64,000 bases of DNA from positions 232,755,741 through 232,819,740 of the forward strand of contig CM041465.1 in assembly GCA_023213395.1 (NCBI GenBank), read 5' to 3'. Below are positions 33,170-44,329 of this stretch, one piece after another; position 1 is the stretch's first letter, and every line of letters starts with the position of its first letter. Position numbers and translations under genes: made by a program. Source of the DNA: Cycas panzhihuaensis (taxonomy: Eukaryota; Cycadophyta). The notes under the pieces are model-generated. The model did no database searches. It was not told where the DNA came from and saw only the letters and a program-made list of their open reading frames with translations.

Positions 33170-33873
33170 TATTGACTCAAAATCTCCTCCCTACTGCGGG
33201 ATCTGCACTTGTCAAGGTTTTCCAATGTAGTCTAGGGTGTGTGCATGTGGTCAACATACATATCTTATATCAATTAAGCCACATAAGTCCACAATATGCT
33301 CATACAAATAGAATCACCATGTATTCCTCATTAAGTACACATGATATCCACATAACTCTATAGTATTATTAGACAATAGTCACTGTTTTACATCATATTT
33401 TTTGTCCGTACATGGTTGACTGGTCATTCGTACTAGATCAGATCCTAAATAGATCAGTTACTCGGCTCTCACATCCATTCTAATGAACGGATTTGTTTAA
33501 ATACACTATGCGCCTTTGTTGCGGAACGATTGGGACTAAAAGTCACAACCATCTGCTTTCCTTAATGGATGCCTTTTCGCTGGTTAAACCGTTCTGTTAG
33601 TTGCTTAATCCATTCGTTAGTTTGCACGGTTTGGTCCACGTTCCTTCCCTATGCTTAGTTCGTCTCGCGACCGTTCCTGGTTGTACAACGTCCGTTTTTT
33701 CAATGTTCGGTGTGTTCCTGTCACAAAATGGTTCTATTTTCTATCTGCTTTTCGTCCGTTCTTCTTCATGAATGCATGCTGAACGGTTGCTTTACAAAAT
33801 ATCCACTGTTTCAACCAGATTTCATCATACATTCCCCTTCATGGATGCACAGGTGTGAAATCTATTCACAACA
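33170..33873 (-). repeat. H2 3' LTR
   Basis: Left edge TATTGACT (TG changed to TA), right edge TTCACAACA. TATA box on the minus strand at 33497-33504; TACTCGGCTCTCAC at 33459-33472 equals the tRNA-Glu anticodon arm as I remember it. Confidence 0.9.
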
Positions 33874-33898
33874 TTTAAATGGGGTCAACAAAAAATGG

Positions 33899-33965
33899 TT
33901 GAGCATCCGTGCTCAATTCAAAATTTTAAAACTTTTTGGTTTTGTCTTCTTCCCCCTCCTTCTTT
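33899..33965 (-). promoter_or_regulatory. H2 palindrome and displaced purine tract
   Basis: Palindrome TTGAGCA-TCCG-TGCTCAA (33899-33916), then AT-rich sequence, then a minus-strand purine tract at 33945-33965, 71 bases from the LTR. Confidence 0.75.
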
Positions 33966-34013
33966 GGGTTACGATTGCTCCTATAGTCCTGGTTCATTTG
34001 GTGGCTCTATGGT

Positions 34014-34790
34014 TCACAGTATATCTTCATTGATTTGAGTTAAGGTGGCTATAATTGCATGCTTTTCTTCAATTTTCTTGTGTAACTCCAAGATTTTTGT
34101 TTTAGACGCTTGCTCTAACTCCTGTAGAAGCTGAATTATTTGTTTACCTTTCTCACTTGAGGGTAATTGAGAAGAACCTTTCCCTAGTTCTGTGACTTGC
34201 AGAAGTGGGGGCTCCATCTCCCATTCCTGAGGTACCTTCCCTGCTTCCTGTTATCCTCTACCCCTTTTCATGCATCTCTTGTCACTTGCTTCTACCGTAG
34301 TGGAAAGGGGGTTCTTGGTTTGTGTTGGATCCATTTTAACACTTTAGTCATTTGCAATTTGATTTGTCTCTTCACCTCTGGCTTTTGAGTAATGTTTGGC
34401 ATAATATTTACCCATTTCTTTATTGTGGGTTCCCCTGGTTGAATAGGTAAGGAGGGAGGGTCAATATCTGGACATTGCTAGAATAGTAGTGTCAATAATA
34501 GTGATGGCTGTCTGAAAGGGTGAGTTTGAAGTTCCCTGAATTGTTGTTCCATACTATTCATTAAGAACTCACACCAATTCATTTGCACTCCATCACGTAA
34601 TACTGGGAGTAGGGGCATCATTCCTCTGGGAATGTATGTATGTTTTTGCTTTGATAAGAACTTAGTCACTATAATCTTCGCAGCCCATTGCAGCTTCTTA
34701 TCAATGATATTTGCAATTTTTATTCCTCTGGAATAAACTTGGGTGTCTGGTGCACATAATTCCCTCGTCCATATTTCTCGGTACACTTTG
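34014..34790 (-). pseudogene. H2 ORF3, C-terminal part
   Basis: Continues the ORF3 frame cut by copia A: YREIWTRELCAPDTQVYS, IIDKKLQWAAKIIVTKFL, QKHTYIPRGMMPL, then a variable part with stops, and the coiled-coil end KTKILELHKKIEEKHAIIATL. Every block has a counterpart in G1 ORF3. The site of the A insertion lies between KRSKV and YREIW. Confidence 0.8.
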
Positions 34791-35349
34791 TGTTAAACCT
34801 TATGTTTTACCTTATGTTTACATGTTAAGCTTTATGTATTTTATGTTAATGTATTATGTGCACTTTAATGTTTTATGTGCACTTTTGTACTTTAGGGGTG
34901 ACTTTATCACTTAAGTGATAAAGTACACACCCACTTTATGTCTAGTGACATAACGTTGTCACTTATGTCACTTGAGGGTCAAATGACCCCCTTGCACTTT
35001 TGCTTAGAAGAGCTTCCAATGGACACTTGTCCTACATGCAAGCATGCATTGCATGATTGACACTTGTCAATCATGCAATAGCCCTTGGCCTCTCATTTCC
35101 CTCTATTTAATGAGGCCTCTCTTCATTGTTGCTCATTCAAGAGTTGGAGCTCATTGTTATTACATCGGTTTGCTAATCAAGCTGAGCATTCTTTGGTGGT
35201 TGGACTAATTCCAACACCCCATACTTGGTATCATTATCTTGCTCCTCTTTCTCTTTGTGTTCTATTTTTGCTTAACGCTTAATGCATTTAATGCTATTGT
35301 GATTTGTTAATGATCTTGGACCTATGTGGCCATTTGGCCCATTCTAACA
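34791..35349 (+). repeat. A 5' LTR
   Basis: TGTTAAACC at the left, TTCTAACA at the right. CTATTTAAT near 35103 is a candidate TATA box. A 24-base perfect palindrome lies at 34901-34924 (half-site ACTTTATCACTT). An extra 19-base GTGCACTTTAATGTTTTAT-type segment near 34860 is absent from the 3' LTR. Confidence 0.95.
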
Positions 35350-35351
35350 AT

Positions 35352-35363
35352 TGGTATCAGAGC
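35352..35363 (+). promoter_or_regulatory. A primer binding site (tRNA-iMet)
   Basis: TGGTATCAGAGC, two bases after the LTR. Confidence 0.95.
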
Positions 35364-37356
35364 TGAAAGGTTTCAGAGCTTGGTTGGTTTAATTGCTTTG
35401 GTTTGGTAAGAGCTTTAAGGTTTGCTGTTAGCATTGAATTCTGCCATAGTGCTGCCATACTTGAGGACTGTCTCTGTCCTTCCTCTTCTTAAAGCCTGTC
35501 CTTTGCATAAAGTCTGTCCTCTCACTGTCCTCTGTCCATTGCTCCCATACTTGCCACACAGAAGTCTATTCTTGCACACTTGGAAATTTGTTTCTCTGCA
35601 CATGCATACGTGCCCTGCGTCTGTCCCAGGAAGCCTATCCGCACCTGTTAGCTGAAGCTACACGGAAGAGAGGAAGACTCACGGAGGGGTCGCACAAAGA
35701 CCTGCTCACCTGAAGCCCACACGGGCACCTGTCCACAGAGGATTGCACGTGTTCCTATCACGCGAGCTTCTGGAGACTGCACTCTCCACGGAAGGTCGCA
35801 CGGATCCGGAAACCTTGCACCTGAGGCGTAGGGGCGCCGCAGTCGCCCTACAGGGCTGTCACGGAAGCATGGGTGGGCCGTCCATTGAGTCCACGGAAGA
35901 AATCCGGAGCATTAAACACGACCTTTCGGAAGCTTCCACTGAGTCAGAGCGAATGGGCCTGCACGCAGTTCAAGCCGCATGGAATACGGGCGCTCTCCAT
36001 GGAGCTTGGAGCCGGACAACCGCCCCTCGATGGAAGTCAATAAATCGAAAAATTAAATTGATTTTTGGTCCAAAATTCTATGGTATATGCAATTGAGCAT
36101 ATACTAAGTATATTCTCACTTTAATGAAAGTCTTTTTTTAAAGTCACCTTTTATCAAGTGAAGAGAATTGTTTCATTACTTTATAAGGATTCTTAAGCAT
36201 TTAATCCTTACTTAAGTCATTTTTTTTTGTTTTTTGAAGAATATCTCAAAGAGATATTTTAAAGGATTGGTGACTTAAATGCTTTAAAAGGATTTTTAGT
36301 GAGATTTAATCTCATTTATAAAGCATTTTTTTGTGAACTCATAAAAGTACTTTTTAGTACTTAAGAGGATTAAATTTTCTTTGGTGGAAAGAGGACTCAT
36401 CAAATGACTCATGCCAAGTCATTCTCCTCTCATTAAAGATTGAAGTTGCATGATTTAAGTGTTTGAAAAGACTCCCTGCGCGGTGTTCTATTAATACGAA
36501 GTTGCAAAAAAGGTTGATTTCAGCCTTCATTTTATGCTTTTTTAAGCTCTTTTAGCACTCATTTTAATGCTATTAAAGCATTAAGAACTTAAGTGAAGCG
36601 GTCAATAAGCATGTTCATATTGTAAAGGTGATAATTATCACCATTTGAGTTGATTTTTTGGCACCTTGCATGGTGTTCCATAGCCTTCAAAATCTCAAAA
36701 AGGAGGCTGAATTTTGTACTTAATAAAATCACTCTTTCTGTTGGATTGTTGGGACTATTTTAAAGTCTCAACAACTTGTTGCTTGGCGTTCGCTTGGTGT
36801 TTGGAGTACATTTCGTGCACTTTGGCAAGTGGTTCTTTCTCTACATCGGCTTTGGAGCGTTAAAACAAACCCACTTCTGCTATCATCATCAAGGTTTTGC
36901 ATCATTTTCACTAAGTACTAAAATCTCAAAAGTACTTACATTATTGTACTCAAGCACTTCAAAACATCTTAGTTGGATCTCAAAAAGTACTTAAAACACT
37001 TAATCAAGTGCTCATTCAATGTACTAAATTTGCTTCTTAAGAAGCCCTTCATTGTAAGCTTAATCAAAGCTAAGTACATAATCCAAGTAAAAGTATCTTA
37101 AAAGTTCACTTTAAAACCTTTTAAAAGTGAATTTTAAAATCGGGTTGGAGAGGCTCGAAAAAGGTTTAAACCTTGCCTCTACTACACTTAACTTGGACCA
37201 ACTCAATAGCCGAAGTCCTCCACCCCTCATCACTCCACCCAGTTGTTGGATCTTCTTGTAAAATCAGAACTGGTGGTGTTGTTAGAAGGTGGAACTTAAG
37301 CGACAAAGCTTTGAAGTTACCAAGTTATTTGCTAGGTTAAGCATACAAGTGAAAAG
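35364..37356 (+). other. A leader with GC-rich block
   Basis: A 2-kb untranslated leader. 35620-36020 is distinctly GC-richer than the rest of the window and holds a 117-codon ORF (35743-36096) without recognisable motif. From 36100 on it is AT-rich with many AAGTACTT and AAGCACTT motifs; GGTGATAATTATCACC at 36627-36642 is a perfect palindrome. Confidence 0.7.
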
Positions 37357-38333
37357 ATGGCTGCTATTAACATGCTCAATGCATGCACAATAAGGTTAAC
37401 AGGACAAGGAAATTATCAAGAATGGAAAAGAATCACACAAAATCTCTTGATAATGAATGAATTTTGGGAATATGTTTCTGGGAGAATCCCCAATCCTGCA
37501 CTTGTTGATGATGATGAGGTTGACGTTGATTATGAACGTGTTGTTGCTTGGGAGGCCAAAGACGAGATTGCTTTGGCATTTCTTCATATGATTGTGGATG
37601 TGCATGTAGATCAAAATATCTCTTCTGCTAAATCTTCTAAAAAAGCTTGGGACACTTTGTCCTCATTGTATGAAAGGCGAGATGAATCTCGCATTCTGAT
37701 GGTGAAAGCCAAACTGTATTCTGTTAAATTTATCAAGCCAATGTCAGCTTTTCTATCCTCCATTAAGGAGGTTTGTAATGAACTGAATACTTTAGGTAGT
37801 CCTGCAACAAGGGATGAACTCATCACATCCATCACCAAAGCATTGCCAAAGGACTACAACGGCTTCATTTCATCCACCACACGGGATGGTTCACTTAAGA
37901 AGATGACATTTAATGAACTTGAAAGCTTATTGCTTCAAAAAGAACAGATTTATGCTAAGGACAATGAAGAATCATTTACACCAGGTGCTTTCATGGCCAA
38001 GTCAAAGGCCAATCAGATCTCCAAACCTGCATTCACAAAGTAGTTTGGAAACATGAACATTGGTTTCTCAAAGTCCAATGTTGTATGCCATTATTGTGGC
38101 AAACCTGGCCACATTGCACCTGATTGCAGAAAGAAGCAGGCAGATCTATGACGACAACAGCAGCAGCAGTAATAGCCACAAGGACAAAGACAACAACAAC
38201 CAAGGCAACAATATCAACAAAGATTTCAATAGCCAGAACAGCAGCAGAATCCCCCTCGACTAAATCGAGGTGCCTATCGAGGAGGTCCAAGAGGAAGGGG
38301 GGGTCAAAGAGGTGGCTACCAACGCCACTTTAA
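37357..38333 (+). pseudogene. A gag
   Basis: Starts MAAINMLNACTIRLTGQGNY. Capsid region of the UBN2 type (ENISSAKSSKKAWDTLSSLY-like block near 37620, KALPKDYNGFISSTTRDGS near 37845). A TAG stop at 38041-38043 replaces a Gln conserved in B, then comes the zinc knuckle CHYCGKPGHIAPDC near 38090 and a glutamine-rich tail leading to RGAYRGGPRGRGGQRGG. One extra A near 38332 shifts the frame before the protease. Copia Gag forms the particle and binds RNA. Confidence 0.92.
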
Positions 38334-41300
38334 ATCAGTTTGCCGATGAAGACAAACTGTTTTGTGCATATCACTCATCCAAGGATGATCACAGTTGGAT
38401 TGTTGATTCAGGAGCTTCACAACATATGACAGGGAGTGGAGAACTCCTATGCAATATTAAGGAAGGTAAAGGTCAATTAGTGACCTTTGGAAATAATGAA
38501 TCTGTTGAGATTTCAGGCATAGGCACAATAGCTCCTTTCCACTCTTCAGAAAATCCTTCCTCCACATTTCCCAATAGTGATGCATACTTCATTCCTTCCA
38601 TGGAGAATAGTGTGCTATCTGTTAGCAAGTTGGACAAGCAATAGATGAGCGTATTATGCAAGAATGAGAAATGTATCATTAGTGACAAAGATGACAGTTA
38701 TGGTATTGCATATGAGGATCAAGGTCTTTACAAGTTGGATGCCAATAACATTACACTTGATTCTGCTTATTCTGGTTCCATGGTCACTATATCTTTGTCG
38801 AAAATGCAATTATGGCATCAACGTCTAGGTCACTTAAGCCTAGATAATTTGAAGCAGATTGTGAACAAAAGCATGGTATATGGGCTTCCGAAAATATATG
38901 GTTCAAAATGTCTTCACGAAGCTTGCATAATGGGGACACAACATTGTTTGCCTTTTCCTAAAGGCAAAGCTTGGCGTGCATCTTATCCCTTGCAGTTAAT
39001 TCACTCAGACTTATGTGGACCCATGTCCACTCAATCATTTGGAGGAGCATTGTACTACATATCCTTCATTGATGACTTTTCTCATAAAGTCTGGGTCTAC
39101 TTCATAAAATAAAAATCAGAGGCATTCTCTAAGTTCAAAGAATTCAAAGCTGAAGTAGAAAATGAATCTGGCTACTCAATTGGAACATTAAGGACAGATA
39201 ATGGAGGTGAATTCACTTCAAATGAATTCAACCAATACTGGAAGGACAATGGAATTCAGAGACAACTTACAGTTCCTCATACTCCTCAACAAAACGGAGT
39301 CTCCGAAAGGATGAACAGAACTTTGGCTAATAAAGCCAAAACTATGATGCATGCAAAAGGACTTCCTCGAGCTTACTAGGCCGAAGCATTTCACACAGCT
39401 GCCTATGTGGCCAATCAGAGTCCTACTACAACCATCACTAACATTACACCTGAGGAGGCATGGACTGGTAAGAAACCAACTATCAGCCATTTGAGGACAT
39501 TTGGGTGCACTGCATATATGCACATACCTGATCAGCAAAGAACAAAGTTGGATAAACATAGTCTCAAATGCATCTTTGTAGGATATGCCATTCATAGCAA
39601 GGCCTACAAGTTGTATGATCCAGTTGGAAGAAAAATGCATCTCTCAAGAGATTTAATCTTTGTTGAAGATGATCAGAAAGAGTTGGATGTGGCATCTATC
39701 CAACCCCCCATTGATAAAGGCAAAAAGATTGTTGAGGACTTCCCTCCCTCTCAATCTTCTACACCATGTACTTCATCTTCACCTGCTGTACCGTCCACTT
39801 CATCATCGTTTGCTCCACTTGAACCTTCCACATTATCTTCTGTTGATCAATCACTTAGACCAGAAGACATTGAAGTTCATGCTACTTCATTTCAAAAGTT
39901 ACCTAAATGGTATACTCAAACGGTGCAGGACGATCATATTATTGAAGGGAAACGTCCATCAAAATATAGGCAGCAAACAAATTTTGCACTTATGGCTGAA
40001 GTGCTTTCTGTTGATGAGCCTTCCATCTTTGAGGAGGCTTCAAAGAATGACAATTGGAAAGCTGCCATGGATGAGGAGATCCCTTCTATTCACAAGAATG
40101 GCACATGGGATTTGGTCGAATTGCCTCCACATAAATAGGCAATCAGTTGTAAATGGGTCTATAAGACAAAATTTCATTATGATGGAACACTTAAGCGTCA
40201 GAAGGCACACCTTGTGGCAAAGGGATTCAAACAAAAGGAAGGCATTGATTATGAGGAAACCTTTGCACCAGTGGCGAATATGAACACCATCAGACTCCTT
40301 ATGGCCTTAGCTGCACAACGCAAATGGCCAGTTTATCAGATGGATGTGAAGAGCGCCTTTCTTAATGGCGATCTTCAAGAGGAGGTATACTTGGAGCAAC
40401 CTCCTGGTTACAAAGAACAAGACAAGGAGCATCTTGTGTGTCGCCTCAAAAAGGCTTTGTATGGCTTGAAACAAGCTCCTAGGGCATGGTATGCAAAAAT
40501 CGATGACTACTTCTTGAGACATGGGTTTCATCGATCTACCTCAGATCCTAATCTGTACATCAAACATGAACAAAACCATGTCATTTATATTGCCTTGTAT
40601 GTAGATGACTTAGTGATCACTGGTGATGACACTAAGCTCATAAAGTTTCTCCAAGATGATTTGAAGAGAAGTTTCGAGATGACTGATCTTGGACTTCTCC
40701 ATTATTTTTTAGGCTTTGAGGTATGGCAACAACCAGGCTATATCTTCATCTCCCAAGCAAAATATTCTTGGGACATCTTGCAGAGGTTCAGGATGCATGA
40801 CTGCAAGACAACGCCTACACCCATGGAGAACGGAACCAAGCTTACTCTTAATGAGGAAGCTGAACCCGCAGATCCCACTCTTTATTGGCAGTTGATTGGT
40901 AGTCTCATCTATCTCACCAACACTTGTTCGGACATTTCATTTGCAGTTGGGATTTGTTCTCGATTCATGTCTCAACCCAATCAGAAGCATTGGAAAGTAG
41001 CAAAACGCATACTCAAGTACATCAAAGGTACATTACAGCTTGGCCTTGAGTATGCACATAATGAGAACTTCACTTTGGAAGGGTTCTCCGATTCTGATTG
41101 GGTAGGATGCCAGGATAGCAGGAAATCAACTTCGGGTTACTGTTTTACCCTTGGTTCAACAGCTGCTTCATGGAGTTGCAAGAAGCAACCAAATGTTACC
41201 TTGTCCTCCATTGAAGCAGAGTACAAAGCTGTAGTCAGCACAGCTTGCGAGGCTATTTGGCTACGACGGATTCTTGGCGAGCTTGGACTTGAGCAGGAGC

Positions 41301-41566
41301 AGCCTACCAACATTCATTGTGACAATCAGAGTGTGCTCAAGTTAACTAAGAATCTCGTCTTTCATGCACGGACCAAGCATATTGAAGTTCACCACCATTT
41401 CATTAGGGAGCATGTACACAATGGTGAGATCAATCTTCAATATCGACCAACAGAGCAGCAGACAGCAGACATTTTTACCAAGCCTCTTGGTAGAGAGAAA
41501 TTTGTAAAATTTAGAGATGGTCTAGGGGTCCGACTTAACATTGTAAGCAGTAAGGCGGGGTGTTAA
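38334..41566 (+). pseudogene. A pol: protease, integrase, RT, RNase H
   Basis: Protease active site WIVDSGASQHMTG (intact DSGA). Pre-integrase zinc region LWHQRLGHLSLDNL ... CLHEACIMGTQH, integrase core IHSDLCGPM, RTDNGGEF and NGVSERMNRTL. RT has QMDVKSAFLNGDLQEEVYL and the box YVDDLVITGDD. RNase H has FSDSDWVGCQDSRKSTSGY, SSIEAEYKAV and DNQSVLKLTKN. Stops at 38642, 39110, 39377 and 40136 break it; three of these are one C-to-T or G-to-A change from the residue in B (Gln, Trp, Gln). From 40139 to the end the frame is open. The final stop TAA (41564-41566) lies inside the 3' LTR. Confidence 0.95.
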
Positions 41567-42099
41567 ACCTTATGTTTTATCTTATGTTTACATGTTAAGC
41601 TTTATGTACTTTATGTTAATGTATTATGTGCACTTTTGTACTTTAGGGGTGACTTTATCACTTAAGTGATAAAGTACACACCCACTTTATGTCTAGTGAC
41701 ATAACGTTGTCACTTATGTCACTTGAGGGTCAAATGAACCGCTTGCACTTTTGCTCAGAAGAGCTTCCAATGGACACTTGTCTTACATGCAAGCATGCAT
41801 GGCATGATTGACACTTGTCAATCATGCAATAGCCCTTGGCCTCTCATTTCCCTCTATTTAATGAGGCCTCTCTTCATTGTTGCTCATTCAAGAGTTGGAG
41901 CTCATTGTTATTACATGGTTTGCTAATCAAGCTGAGCATTCTTTGGTGGTTGGACTAATTCCAACACCCCATACTTGGTATCATTATCTTGCTCCTCTTT
42001 CTCTTTGTGTTCTATTTTTGCTTAACGCTTAATGCATTTAATGCTATTGTGATTTGTTAATGATCTTGGACCTATGTGGCCATTTGGCCCATTCTAACA
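41561..42099 (+). repeat. A 3' LTR
   Basis: Preceded directly by the purine tract AAGGCGGGG; palindrome at 41652-41675 as in the 5' copy. Confidence 0.95.
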
Positions 42100-42104
42100 C
42101 TTTG

Positions 42105-42373
42105 GACCTTTTTGTGGCCATGGGAATTTCACCCTCTTTAGGCAATCCTACTACTTTAAGGATGGTCATTGCATTTATTTTGCCCTTCTCCCTTTTAAAT
42201 TTGGCAGCTACAATGATTTGCTCCATAATTTTAGGCTCCCAATATAATGGAAGCATTATCACAAAGTCGTCCCATGCAGCTTGCCTAATTTTTGCTCTGA
42301 AATTTGTCGGTAGCTCCTCAAACTCTCCTTGAAGCTTAGGCAAGTATGTGTCCTGTATTCCTACAATCTTCAT
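42105..42373 (-). pseudogene. H2 ORF3, N-terminal part
   Basis: MKIVGIQDTYLPKLQGEFEE, FRAKIRQAAWDDFVIMLP, VVGLPKEGEIPMATKR: the same order as the G1 ORF3 start. Interrupted by copia A inside the CTTTG target. No stop occurs before the insertion point, so this part was open when A landed. Confidence 0.85.
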
Positions 42374-43083
42374 CTCGTGGTAGGAAGGGAATGTATGAAA
42401 AATCCAGATTTAACACTAGAATATTTTAAGGGACTTGCACCTTTGTTGTTCAGAAGTGCATTCCTTGATTTGGACGGAGACTGGATAACCTTAGTGCTTC
42501 AAGCGTTCTTCATTTTGAACGGTTATCGTGGTTGTTGCTTTGGAAGGTTATATTACTTCTCTTGATCCGTGCATTCATTTGCTGGAATGGTTCAAGGGTT
42601 CTAGATTTTATATATTTTTTTTTGAATCCATTCGGGTCGTAATCCATTTTTTGAAACACGTGTTTAGTCGTTATTTGTTCCATTCCTTTTTTGGAATGGT
42701 TCTGATTTTTAGTTAACTCCTATCTTGTTCCATTCTCTATTAGGAATGCATCTGATTCTGCTGAGTGACTTTTTACTGCCTCTATTATACTTCCGTTTTA
42801 ATTTTGGAATGTAAAGTATGATTTCATAGAATGATTGTTGACTTTTGTCGAAGTGTATGATTTTGTGAGTTACAATTGATTTTTAAATTTTTTTTAAAAG
42901 GTTTTTGTGTTTATGCACTGGTGTAGAGTCCTTGTTCTGGTACTGGGACAAGTTTTGTTGTCTACAAATTCAAGCAACATGTAATATACATGCAATTGAC
43001 TCTTACTGGAATGGTACTTTTCAATGGTAATATATTTTCAATCCACTGTCGTTGACTAAGGTAGGCAATTTGTACCTATTCAC
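42374..43083 (-). other. H2 pol-ORF3 spacer with CATTCC/GGAATG motifs
   Basis: Non-coding. Repeated TGGAATGGTT, CCATTCC and ATTCGG motifs (for example 42581-42600, 42675-42702, 42727-42745, 43005-43020) of the same type as in the H LTR U3. Confidence 0.7.
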
Positions 43084-43762
43084 CTATCGTAATTGTACCA
43101 ATCCATTAGGATATATACATTCCACTTGATAAGGTCCTAGCCATCGTGGTTTTAGCTTCATTGGGATGCGTGCGAAATTTGCTGTCGTACAATAGCACCT
43201 GGTCTCCTTCCTTAAATTAAGGGCATCTAAGATGACGATCATGCCATGCCTTTTGTCTCGTCTTCTCGATCTCTTGTAACTATTTTGATTTTTGTCGATC
43301 CTCATCCTACTGAATTAGCTGCCATAATCACTCTCGCAGGGATTCAATATCGTCTAATTGGCAAGCCAAGGCAATTCTTAGGCTAGGAATTTGAAATTTG
43401 ATAGGAAGTATTGCTTCTATCCTGTACACCTTGTGTGTCTTGTGGCTTGTTTATATGTCATGCGAAATGCCCATAGAACTGAAGGTAATTTCTTTGCCCA
43501 ATTTGATTTGCCAATGTCGCAAATTTTCCTTAAGCAATTTTCCATGATATTGTTAGAACTTTCTGCTTGTCTGTTTGCGTGAAGATAATAGTGCGTGGAT
43601 TTGTGATGAGTAGTTAAGAATGTTTCCGTTAATTCCTTCATAACTTCATTGAGAAAATGGGCTCCTTGGTCACTAATTAACTTGATTGGACATCCAAATC
43701 TTGTGATAATGACCTCATAGAGGAATCGAGCTGTATTGTTTGTATCTGCCTTGTGTAATGTT
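43084..43762 (-). pseudogene. H2 integrase, C-terminal half
   Basis: After the B insertion the frame continues with FLYEVIITRFGCPIKLISDQ and GAHF (second catalytic Asp), QAESSNNIMENCLRKICDIG (catalytic Glu) and KKLPSVLWAFRMTYK. The end has LKPRWLGPYQVECIYPNGLV (GPY type). Frame changes around 43430 and 43310 break it. Confidence 0.85.
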
Positions 43763-43767
43763 TTGGA

Positions 43768-44322
43768 TGTGAAAAGAGGCCTAATGGCCTCACAGTCCCA
43801 AGATCTAGAAGCTAGGTTCACTCTAGTTCTAGAAAGCACAAATGCTAACAAGTATGATACTCTCAAGATGAAAAGCATAAGCAAAACCAAGCATGAAAAT
43901 GAAGGAGCAAGAGAATGATACCAAACGTGTGGGGTTGGAATTGGTCCAACCTCCAAATGAATAAATAGTTTGATTAGCAAATTGACAGCATAACAATACA
44001 ACTCCAACTCTATATGAGAACAATGAGGAGAGGTCTCATTATATAGAGTGAAATGAGAGACCTAAGGCATTGGATGTTTGACAAGTGTCAAACATCTAAG
44101 GTATATGCCTTGCATGTAGGACATGTGTGCTTTTTGGGCTCTCAAGTGAGCAAAAGTGCATGGAGGTCCATTTGACCCTTTAGTGACAATGTTGTGTCAC
44201 TAGAAAGAATGTGGGTGTGCACTTTATCACTTAAGTGATAAGTCACCCCTAAAGTACAAAAGTATAAATATTACATGAAAAATAAATTACATAATCTTAA
44301 CATGTAAACATAAGGTTTAACA
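43768..44322 (-). repeat. B 3' LTR
   Basis: TGTGAAAAGAGG at the left, GGTTTAACA at the right, next to the minus-strand purine tract (AAGGGGGGG). Near-palindrome at 44221-44243, one base shorter than in A. Confidence 0.94.
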
Positions 44323-44329
44323 CCCCCCC

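Larger units (their letters stand above)
34791..42099 (+). mobile_element. Copia element A, full length
   Basis: LTRs 34791-35349 and 41561-42099, perfect pentamer duplication CTTTG (34786-34790 and 42100-42104), perfect tRNA-iMet primer site, long leader, single gag-pol frame in copia order (PR-INT-RT-RH). The LTRs differ by seven substitutions, a 1-base and a 19-base length difference by my count, so it is one of the youngest insertions. Five in-frame stops and one frameshift keep it from coding. Confidence 0.96.

Noticed and set aside
35743-36096. 117-codon ORF as a gene
   Set aside because: No recognisable domain, lies in an untranslated leader, and B lacks it. Kept only as a GC-rich block.
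39660-40283. 207-codon ORF overlapping copia A pol (also 45611-46270 in B)
   Set aside because: Shadow in another frame of the conserved pol reading frame; its leucine-rich composition is a by-product.
43829-44023. ORFs crossing B LTRs and H2 integrase (also 50912-51137)
   Set aside because: They are present in both B LTRs and are chance frames of the repeat.
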